Assembly: GCA_036824245.1 (NCBI GenBank)
Contig: DAITAO010000010.1
Coordinates: 1-56,999 of the forward strand
DNA: 56,999 nucleotides
Origin: JACVRM01 sp036824245
GTDB taxonomy: Bacteria > Actinomycetota > Thermoleophilia > Gaiellales > Gaiellaceae
Direction of reading: 5' to 3'
Under the pieces are notes generated by a model. It was not told where the DNA came from. It did no database searches and saw only the letters and a list, made by a program, of their open reading frames with translations. The first letter of the stretch is position 1, and the number at the start of each line of letters is the position of its first letter. Shown piece by piece: positions 42,953 through 49,261 of this stretch. The translations under genes and the position numbers were made by a program.

Positions 42953-43785
42953 GCGACCACTGCACGCGCCGCCGTGAGCGCCTCGACGTGCTCGCGTACG
43001 TCGTGGACGCGCAGGATGGCGGCACCGCGCTCGTAGGCGGCTACGGCCATCGCGAGGCTCGCCGACAGCGGGCCGGTGGTCGCCTGAGGGTCGCCGAGCA
43101 CGCGTCCCAGCGAGCTCTTGCGGGAGAAGCCGACGAGTACAGGCCGTCCGACCGCGACGAGCTCGCTCAGCCGGCGCACGAGCTCGAAGTTCTGCTGTAC
43201 GGTCTTGCCGAAGCCGATGCCCGGATCAAGGCAGATTCGATCCTCGGAGATGCCCACGTCCACGGCGAAGCGCAGGCGCTCCTCCAGGAAGGCCTTCACG
43301 TCCGAGACGACGTCGTCGTACGTCGGGTTGACCTGCATGCTGCGCGGCTCGCCCTGCATGTGCATGAGGCACAGGTACGCATCCGAGCCCGCTACGACCC
43401 CGGCGAGCTCGGGGTCGGCACGCAGTGCCGTCACGTCGTTGACGAGCTCAGCGCCCAGAGCGAGCGCTCGCTTCGCCACCTCGGCTTTCGCCGTGTCGAT
43501 CGACACGGGCAGCTCGCCGCCCAAGGCCTCGAGCACGGGCATGACGCGGCGCAGCTCCTCGTCGGTCTCGACGCCCTTCGAGCCGGGTCGCGTGGACTCT
43601 CCCCCGATGTCGACGATCGCGGCACCCTCGGCGACCATCCGCCGCGCGCTCGCTGCTGCATCCTCCGGGCGCAAGTTCGAGCCGGCGTCGAAGAATGAGT
43701 CCGGCGTGACGTTGACGATGCCCATCACCGAGGGCCGCGGAAAGCGCTGCGCGAGCGGGATACGCACGATCGGAAGGCTAGTCAC
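42949..43785 (-). CDS. folP: Dihydropteroate synthase
   Basis: About 278 residues. MGIVNVTPDSFFDAGSN and DIGGESTRPGSKG form the pterin-pyrophosphate and pABA loops, NDVTALRADPEL, DPGIGFGKTVQQNFELV, VGFSRKSSLGR and RVHDVREHVEAL complete the TIM-barrel signatures. It condenses hydroxymethyl-dihydropterin pyrophosphate with p-aminobenzoate; target of sulfonamides. GTG at 43785 or 43767 is the likely start; the reading frame runs on to 43881 across the divergent gene. GTP cyclohydrolase I (folE), common beside folP in actinobacteria, is not here. Confidence 0.95.
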   Translation of the reverse strand: MTSLPIVRIPLAQRFPRPSVMGIVNVTPDSFFDAGSNLRPEDAAASARRMVAEGAAIVDIGGESTRPGSKGVETDEELRRVMPVLEALGGELPVSIDTAKAEVAKRALALGAELVNDVTALRADPELAGVVAGSDAYLCLMHMQGEPRSMQVNPTYDDVVSDVKAFLEERLRFAVDVGISEDRICLDPGIGFGKTVQQNFELVRRLSELVAVGRPVLVGFSRKSSLGRVLGDPQATTGPLSASLAMAVAAYERGAAILRVHDVREHVEALTAARAVVA

Positions 43786-43802
43786 CTTCGAAGTCGAACC
43801 AG

Positions 43803-44192
43803 ATGCGCATGGAAACGACCACTGCACCGGCTCAGGGCAACACCGGCCCGCTCGGCAAGCCTCGCTCGATCGGGCTGTCAATCCTCCTGTTCATCGTCAC
43901 GTTGGGGATCTACGGGATCTACTGGGTGTACAAGACGCACGAGGAGATCAAGCAGCACTCCGGTGTAGGCGTGGGGGGCGTTGTAGGTCTGGTCATCTAC
44001 ATCGTGGTCGGGATCGTGTCGTTGTTCGTGATCCCCTCCGAGATCAGGCAGATGTACGAGAAGGACGGTCGCGAGTCACCGGTCCGCGGGACGACCGGGC
44101 TCTGGAACCTGCTGCTCATCATCGGCACGGTCATCTGGTTCGTGAAGGTGCAGGGCGCGCTCAACCGCTACTGGGAGAGCAAGGGGAGGTGA
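43803..44192 (+). CDS. DUF4234 membrane protein
   Basis: Predicted 129 residues with three hydrophobic helices (about 22-44, 55-78, 98-116). SIGLSILLFIVTLGIYGIYWVYKTHEEI is the DUF4234 core, and GIYGIYW and a basic loop IRQMYEKDG follow. Function unknown; the family is small inner-membrane proteins. ATG at 43803 or, six bases on, 43809. Divergent from folP with about 17-35 nt between, too little for two full promoters, so expression may be leaderless or shared. The stop codon lies inside the left arm of the inverted-repeat element. Confidence 0.75.
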   Translation: MRMETTTAPAQGNTGPLGKPRSIGLSILLFIVTLGIYGIYWVYKTHEEIKQHSGVGVGGVVGLVIYIVVGIVSLFVIPSEIRQMYEKDGRESPVRGTTGLWNLLLIIGTVIWFVKVQGALNRYWESKGR

Positions 44193-44197
44193 CCGCT

Positions 44198-44220
44198 CGT
44201 CGCCGGCTGCGCCGGCGACG
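44198..44220 (+). terminator. Hairpin terminator of DUF4234 gene (left arm)
   Basis: CGTCGCCGGC, loop TGC, GCCGGCGACG, then TCGCTCTTTC. It follows the stop by 5 nt. Confidence 0.6.
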
Positions 44221-44485
44221 TCGCTCTTTCAGATGGGAACCTGGCGGTTCCCCCTCGAGCTCCCCCTGCGCTGATACGTGCGCCAGCCATCGTCTTCGAA
44301 CCGTGCTGCGATGTCGGCTCACCCCCCGCGCTAGGGGTTACGGGGGTCACGATGTTTTGCAGGTAGCCACCGGCGGAGGGCGGCTTCGCCGCCCGCAGCC
44401 ACCCCGCGGCCCCGGCGCGTCTATCCCCTCCCCGGAGGGGGGATCTCAAGGGGGGAACCGCAGGTGCCCCCCTTGAATAGAGCAA

Positions 44486-44508
44486 CGTCGCCGGCGCAGC
44501 CGGCGACG
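44486..44508 (-). terminator. Hairpin terminator of ftsH (right arm)
   Basis: Same 10-bp stem as 44198-44220 in inverse orientation, 5 nt after the ftsH stop; followed on the minus strand by TTGCTCTATTC. Confidence 0.6.
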
Positions 44509-44513
44509 AGCGG

Positions 44514-46466
44514 TCACCCCTGCGTGGGCTCGGGCGGCGGCTGCATCGTCGCACCCGGCAGCGGGAACGGCTTCGGCTTCAGAACCCGGCGCCGCTCGCG
44601 CTCCTTGGGCGGCTCCTCGCTGGGAGCCGGCGCCGGCTCGGCGAAGACCTCCTCCTCGGGGTCACCGCTGAGCAGCCGGATGTACTGATCCTTGTCGATC
44701 GTCTCGCGCTCGATGAGGATCGCCGAGATGCGGTGCAGCTCGTCGAGGTGCTCCTCGAGGGTGCGCCGGGCCAGATCGTGCCCCTCCTCGATCACGCGGC
44801 GGATCTCGTCGTCGATCTCGCGCGCGATCTCCTCGGAGTAGTCGGGCTCTGCGGACATCTCGCGCCCCAGGAACGGCATCTCGTGGTTGCGCCCGAGGAC
44901 GCGCGGGCCGAGCTTCTCGCTCATCCCGTAGCGCATCACCATCTGCTTGGCGATGTGCGTGACCTTCTCGAGGTCGTTCGCGGCACCCGTCGTGACTTCG
45001 TGGAAAACCATCTCTTCGGCGGCGCGCCCGCCGAGGATGGAGGCGAGCTGCTGCATGAGCGCGGTCTTGGTCGTCAGGTAGCGGTCCTCGCGCGGGAGGG
45101 AGATCGTGTAGCCGAGCGCCTGGCCGCGGCTGATGATCGAGATCTTGTGCACGTCGTCCGTGTGCTCGAGGAAGTGCCCCACGATCGCGTGGCCCATCTC
45201 GTGGTAGGCAGTGATCTTGCGCTCGTGCTCGGAGAACAGGCGCGTCTTCTTCTCAGGCCCGGCGATGACGCGCATGATGCCCTCCTCGAGCTCCTCCTGG
45301 CCGATCGTCTTCCTGCCGCGCCGAGCAGCCAGCAGGGCCGCCTCGTTGACGAGGTTGGCGAGGTCGGCGCCCGTGAAGCCGGGCGTCCCGGCGGCGAGCG
45401 TGTCGAGCTCGATGGACGGGTCGAGCGGCTTGCCCTTGGCGTGCACCTCGAGGATCTTGCGGCGGCCGTTGCGGTCGGGCCTGTCGACGACGATCTGACG
45501 GTCGAAGCGGCCCGGGCGCAGCAGCGCCGGGTCGAGGATGTCGGGACGGTTGGTGGCGGCAATGAGGATGATGTTGTCCTTCAGCTCGAAGCCGTCCATC
45601 TCGACGAGCAGCTGGTTGAGCGTCTGCTCGCGCTCGTCGTGTCCGCCTCCCAGGCCCGCCCCGCGGTGACGCCCGACCGCGTCGATCTCGTCCATGAACA
45701 CGATGCAGGGCGAGTTCTGCTTGGCCTGCTCGAAGAGGTCACGCACACGGCTCGCGCCCACGCCGACGAACATCTCGACGAAGTCCGAGCCTGAGATGGA
45801 GAAGAACGGCACTCCGGCTTCGCCGGCCACCGCTCGCGCGAGCAGCGTCTTGCCCGTGCCGGGCGGGCCGTAGAGCAGGACTCCCTTGGGGATGCGCGCG
45901 CCGAGCGCCTGGAACTTCTTCGGGTTCTCGAGGAACTCCTTGATCTCGTGCAGCTCCTCGACCGCCTCGTCCACGCCGGCCACGTCCTTGAAACCGATCT
46001 TGGGCGCGTCGGGCGTCATGCGCTTCGCACGCGACTTGCCGAAGCTCATCACCTTCGAGCCGCCGCCCTGCACCTGGTTCATGAGGAAGATCCAGAAGCC
46101 GAACAGCAGAACGAAGGGCAGCAGCGACGTCAGGATCGACCACCACGGCGACGAGCCGACTCCCTTGGAGTCGAAGGTGATGTTCGCGGCCGAGAGCTTG
46201 TCCTGCAGATCCTTCTGCGCAAACTCCGACGCGTAGTGCACCGAGCCCTTCTGGTCGTTGGTGAATTCGATGTCCGCCCGTTGCTTGCTCGGGACGAACG
46301 TGACCTCATGGATGCTGCTGGGAGCCTCTTGGATGCGGTCGTAGAGCTGCGAGGTCGTCAGCTTCTGCTTTTTCTCGCCTCCGCCCATGAAGGTCTGGCT
46401 CGCCAGATAGACGAGCAGCACGATGACGATGAGCGGGAAGAGGGCGCTACGGAAGAATCGGTTCAA
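44514..46466 (-). CDS. ftsH: ATP-dependent zinc metalloprotease FtsH
   Basis: Predicted 650 residues. Two membrane helices (about 7-23, 110-129) flank the extracytoplasmic domain. AAA+ domain: Walker A GPPGTGKT (about 200-207), Walker B CIVFMDEIDAVG (about 254-265), second region of homology with ATNRPDILDPALLRPGRFD. The zinc protease motif is HEMGH (422-426). The C-terminal 40 residues are Pro/Glu-rich. Degrades membrane and short-lived cytoplasmic proteins. TTG start with GGAGG five bases upstream. In actinobacteria ftsH usually sits by hpt-tilS and fol genes, as here, though the 46-aa and DUF2243 genes separate it from hpt. Confidence 0.97.
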   Translation of the reverse strand: MNRFFRSALFPLIVIVLLVYLASQTFMGGGEKKQKLTTSQLYDRIQEAPSSIHEVTFVPSKQRADIEFTNDQKGSVHYASEFAQKDLQDKLSAANITFDSKGVGSSPWWSILTSLLPFVLLFGFWIFLMNQVQGGGSKVMSFGKSRAKRMTPDAPKIGFKDVAGVDEAVEELHEIKEFLENPKKFQALGARIPKGVLLYGPPGTGKTLLARAVAGEAGVPFFSISGSDFVEMFVGVGASRVRDLFEQAKQNSPCIVFMDEIDAVGRHRGAGLGGGHDEREQTLNQLLVEMDGFELKDNIILIAATNRPDILDPALLRPGRFDRQIVVDRPDRNGRRKILEVHAKGKPLDPSIELDTLAAGTPGFTGADLANLVNEAALLAARRGRKTIGQEELEEGIMRVIAGPEKKTRLFSEHERKITAYHEMGHAIVGHFLEHTDDVHKISIISRGQALGYTISLPREDRYLTTKTALMQQLASILGGRAAEEMVFHEVTTGAANDLEKVTHIAKQMVMRYGMSEKLGPRVLGRNHEMPFLGREMSAEPDYSEEIAREIDDEIRRVIEEGHDLARRTLEEHLDELHRISAILIERETIDKDQYIRLLSGDPEEEVFAEPAPAPSEEPPKERERRRVLKPKPFPLPGATMQPPPEPTQG

Positions 46467-46673
46467 AAAAGCCTCCGAACGGAGGGTAGCAGGGACTATT
46501 CAGACTGCTAGGGCGGGCGGATCGCCGCTACAAGAGCTCGGGATCGGGCCTTCGTTCGTCAGAGGCGGTTGGGCCGGCTGGGGTAGTCCCGGCTTCCTCA
46601 CAACCAAGCGGGTCGGTGGTGCAGGGGAAGGCGGTAATGGCGGCGGGGCTCGGGAAGCTCCTGTTACGAGAGT

Positions 46674-46688
46674 GTTGACGCGGTCAAC
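46674..46688. promoter_or_regulatory. Perfect dyad GTTGAC-GCG-GTCAAC, possible operator
   Basis: Inverted repeat of 6+3+6 bp about 210 nt upstream of ftsH. On either strand one half can serve as a -35-like TTGAC element (minus strand TTGACC...TAACAG has a short 15-bp spacer). It does not match HAIR or CIRCE heat-shock operators. Confidence 0.35.
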
Positions 46689-46800
46689 CATCCCTTAACG
46701 AGGCCGGGGCGACACACGGAAGCTGGGTCGCGGGAGGAAGTTGCCGAGCCGGCCGCGGCCTGGGCGCGCTCCGCCAACACCGGGACAAGTTGTTGGAGAT

Positions 46801-46824
46801 GAGCGGGCCCTCGGAGGCCCGCTC
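46801..46824 (-). terminator. Hairpin after the 46-residue protein gene
   Basis: GAGCGGGCC / GGCCCGCTC, 9-bp stem, 6-nt loop, 22 nt after the stop on the minus strand. Confidence 0.5.
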
Positions 46825-46846
46825 ACCTCACCCCCTTCAGATCCCG

Positions 46847-46987
46847 CTATCCCGGTAGTTCCTCCCCGCTTTCTTCCATCTCCCGTTCTCTCTCCTTGGC
46901 GCGATCTGCATTCGACTCGCGTTCGGGTCTGTCTTCATCTGGCGTGTCAACGACGGGATCACCTTGCTCCTGCTCTGGTGTGGTCAC
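46847..46987 (-). CDS. 46-residue highly charged small protein
   Basis: GTG start at 46987 with an excellent AAGGAGGG ribosome binding site. The protein begins MTTPEQEQGDPVV; from about residue 14 it is almost entirely charged (DEDRPERESNADRAKERERE), with no hydrophobic core, and ends GEELPG. It is predicted disordered or a single charged helix. No family recognised; small charged proteins of this sort occur widely in actinobacteria near ftsH/hpt. It lies 86 nt downstream of the DUF2243 gene on the same strand and is followed by a hairpin. Real gene supported mainly by the ribosome binding site and composition. Confidence 0.6.
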   Translation of the reverse strand: MTTPEQEQGDPVVDTPDEDRPERESNADRAKEREREMEESGEELPG

Positions 46988-47073
46988 AGTCCCTCCTTGC
47001 TCTAGTGGACTGTGGTTCTGCCGCTCGACGTTACGCGCGAAACACAGCCTGTAATTGCGCTCGCGGAAATGCG

Positions 47074-47601
47074 CTAGGAGCGTCTGGTGAAACGCGCTTC
47101 CTCGGATCGAGCGAGTGCCCAGCCGGCGAGCACGAGCAGCGCGCCGAACGCGAGGAAGCCGATGTCGTATGCCGTCTGGTGCCCCACTCCCTCGCGGACG
47201 TGGTGAATCGTCAGGATTTGGTGGTTGGCGGTTCCTTCTACGAGGTTGAAGAGGCCCCATCCGACAAGCATCCATCCGCCGAACGCCCGCCCGCTCATCG
47301 CCCAGCGCGAGTCGCCTGTGCGCCGCCAGAGAATCCAGACGCCGACGGCGACGGCGACCCATGTGGAGGCATGGAAAAGGCCGTCCCAGAGAGTGTTTGT
47401 CTCCAGCCCGGCGACTGTCGTCTTGGGGTAGCTGCCCTCGCTGGTGAGCATGTGGTGCCACTGCAGGATCTGGTGCAGCACGATGCCGTCCACGAATCCG
47501 CCGAGGCCCATACCGAGAAGGATGCCCGGCAGCCGGGTCCGCGTTATCGCTTCTGCGCGGCCGGCGACCCTTCTGGGACGATCCTGTCGTGTGACATCCA
47601 T
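47074..47601 (-). CDS. DUF2243 membrane protein
   Basis: Predicted 175 residues with four hydrophobic helices (about 25-42, 68-92, 105-125, 145-165). LGMGLGGFVDGIVLHQILQWHHML is the DUF2243 signature (FxDGIxxHQxLQxHHM), with several membrane-embedded His that could bind metal or haem; WDGLFHASTW and NLVEGTANHQILTIHHVREG follow with more conserved His. Function unknown. ATG start. Lies between hpt and the small charged protein on the minus strand, separated from hpt by 79 nt. Confidence 0.82.
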   Translation of the reverse strand: MDVTRQDRPRRVAGRAEAITRTRLPGILLGMGLGGFVDGIVLHQILQWHHMLTSEGSYPKTTVAGLETNTLWDGLFHASTWVAVAVGVWILWRRTGDSRWAMSGRAFGGWMLVGWGLFNLVEGTANHQILTIHHVREGVGHQTAYDIGFLAFGALLVLAGWALARSEEARFTRRS

Positions 47602-47680
47602 GGAGGCGGTTCTATTGCCGCCCCCCTGGCCCGAAAACCCAACGGGTTATCCACGGGCCACTCGGGTTAGACCAGCGGTC

Positions 47681-48241
47681 TCAGGCCAGCTCGGCGACCA
47701 AGCCTTCGTCAAGCACTCCGACGTACGGCAGGTTGCGGTAGCGCTCGGCGAAGTCGAGCCCGTAGCCGATCACGAAGCGGTTGGGGATCTCGAAGCCCAC
47801 GTACCGCACCGGCACCTCGATCTCGCGGCGACCCTTCTTGGTGAGTAGCGCGCAGACCTCCAGAGAAGCCGGTTCGCGGGCGCTCAGGTTGCGCACCAGG
47901 TACGAGAGCGTGAGACCGGAGTCGATGATGTCCTCGACGACGAGCACATGCCTGTTCCGGATGTTGATGTCGAGGTCCTTCAGGATCCGCACGACGCCGG
48001 AGGAGTCGGTCGCTGCGCCGTAGCTCGAGATGGCCATGAAGTCGACCTCGCACGGCACGCGCACGTGCCGCATCAGATCGGCCATGAAGAAGACGGCGCC
48101 CTTCAGCACTCCGATCAGCAGCAGATCACGGTCGTCGTAGTCGCCCGAGATCTCCTCGCCCAGCTCGGCGATGCGGTCGGACAGCGAGTCCTCGTCGATC
48201 AGAATCTCGGCCACGGCGCGGGTCAATTCAGTCTGGCTCAT
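47681..48241 (-). CDS. hpt: Hypoxanthine phosphoribosyltransferase
   Basis: Predicted 186 residues. LLIGVLKGAVFFMADLMRHV is the flexible/substrate loop, SSYGAATDSSG the mobile loop, and HVLVVEDIIDSGLTLSYL the PRPP-binding motif with the Glu-Asp pair; GFEIPNRFVIGYGLDFAERYRNLPYVGVL is the purine-binding end. It salvages hypoxanthine (and guanine) to IMP/GMP. ATG start; overlaps the end of tilS by 14 nt, so translation is coupled. The tilS-hpt-ftsH order is the usual one, here with two small genes inserted. Confidence 0.96.
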   Translation of the reverse strand: MSQTELTRAVAEILIDEDSLSDRIAELGEEISGDYDDRDLLLIGVLKGAVFFMADLMRHVRVPCEVDFMAISSYGAATDSSGVVRILKDLDINIRNRHVLVVEDIIDSGLTLSYLVRNLSAREPASLEVCALLTKKGRREIEVPVRYVGFEIPNRFVIGYGLDFAERYRNLPYVGVLDEGLVAELA

Positions 48242-49241
48242 CTTGCCTCTCGGCTCGAATTCCCGTGGCTTCCACGATCCCCGGCACAGCCACCACCTCT
48301 TCGCCTTTCACCACGAGCGGCCAGGCTTCGCGCTCGGAGCGCGGCACCTTCGCGTTCACGAAGACGTCCTGCACCTTCGTGCTCCGGCCGGCGAGGCGGT
48401 CGCCTGCCCGCCAGCCTCGCACGTATAGGCCCGGTAGGTCGGACTCGATCGTCCACGGACCCCAGCGCACAGACCCTTGGAGGGCGACCGGACCGCGCGC
48501 CAACCAGAGGCGGTCGTACTCGCGTACGACCTGGAGGCCGCCACCAAGGTCGATCCGCTTCGACCCCTCACGAGAGGCGAGCAACGATAACAGGGTGTCC
48601 TCCACGCGTTTGGGGAGGCGTTGGCGCTCCTCGGCGAGGCCGAGCAGGTTCCGCTCGGCGGCCGGGTGGAGCCGCCGGAGGAGAGGCAGGACCTCGTCGC
48701 GGATCAGCCCGCGCGCTGTATCCGCATTGGAGCTGTCGACCCGGAACGCGAGGCCCGCGGCACGGCAGTACGCCTCCGTCTCCTCGCGCCACGCCTCGAG
48801 CAGCGGCCGCACGACCCCATCCTCGCGCCTGACCTTGATGGCGCCCGGCTGGCCGCGCGAGACGAGCCTGTACAACACCGTCTCGACCTGGTCGGAAGCG
48901 GTATGCCCGGTGGCCCGCAGACCGAGCCCCTCGGTCAGCGTGTAACGGATGTCCCGCAGTACCGCCTCGCTTTGGGCTTGTAACAGACTGCTGCTTGCTT
49001 CGACTACCTCGGCGCCCAGGACGTCGCGGCAAAAGCGGGCGTCCTCCTCCGACTCGGCGCCGCGCAGCTTGTGGTTCACGTGCAGTGCCGAGACGCGGTA
49101 GCCGAGCGCACCCAGGACGTGCCAGAGGCACGTCGAGTCGGGGCCGCCCGAGACAAGACACGTCACGGCTCCCCCAGGCTCGATCAGCTCGCGCCGGCGG
49201 ATGTGCCGCTCGACGCGGTCGCGAAAGGCACGCGTGTCCAC
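48228..49241 (-). CDS. tilS: tRNA(Ile)-lysidine synthase
   Basis: Predicted 337 residues. The N-terminal PP-loop ATPase has CLVSGGPDSTCLWHVL (SGGxDS, about 30-36), HVNHKLRGAESEEDARFCRD and ATGHTASDQVETVLYRLVSRG. The C-terminal TilS domain is present but compact (GLYVRGWRAGDRLAGRSTKVQDVFVNAKVPRSERE). It attaches lysine to C34 of tRNA-Ile2 (CAU), changing decoding to AUA; essential. GTG start without a clear Shine-Dalgarno. First gene of the tilS-hpt pair; 20 nt from the convergent-side neighbour's stop upstream. Confidence 0.95.
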   Translation of the reverse strand: MDTRAFRDRVERHIRRRELIEPGGAVTCLVSGGPDSTCLWHVLGALGYRVSALHVNHKLRGAESEEDARFCRDVLGAEVVEASSSLLQAQSEAVLRDIRYTLTEGLGLRATGHTASDQVETVLYRLVSRGQPGAIKVRREDGVVRPLLEAWREETEAYCRAAGLAFRVDSSNADTARGLIRDEVLPLLRRLHPAAERNLLGLAEERQRLPKRVEDTLLSLLASREGSKRIDLGGGLQVVREYDRLWLARGPVALQGSVRWGPWTIESDLPGLYVRGWRAGDRLAGRSTKVQDVFVNAKVPRSEREAWPLVVKGEEVVAVPGIVEATGIRAERQDEPD

Positions 49242-49261
49242 GGAGGAATTCTCGCAGTGGG

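Larger units (their letters stand above)
44188..44518. mobile_element. 331-bp inverted-repeat (MITE/BIME-like) element between DUF4234 gene and ftsH
   Basis: A 34-bp perfect inverted repeat forms the ends: 44188-44221 and 44485-44518. Each arm contains a 10-bp hairpin (CGTCGCCGGC, loop TGC, complement). Similarity continues inward imperfectly for about 40-50 bp. The stop codons of both convergent genes (44190-44192 and 44514-44516) lie in the arms. The interior has further stems (GGGCGGC-TTC-GCCGCCC at 44378-44394; a C/G-rich stem near 44427-44450). No transposase. Could be a non-autonomous element or duplicated bidirectional terminators. Confidence 0.6.
46467..46846. other. Intergenic region upstream of ftsH
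   Basis: 380 nt without a convincing gene. It contains the perfect 15-bp dyad GTTGACGCGGTCAAC (46674-46688) with TTGAC halves, a hairpin at 46801-46824 and otherwise G/C-rich sequence. ftsH's ribosome binding site (GGAGG) is at its left edge. Confidence 0.6.

Noticed and set aside
47647..47655. DnaA box TTATCCACG near hpt
   Set aside because: A single near-match with a mismatched last base; no cluster, no dnaA/dnaN nearby.
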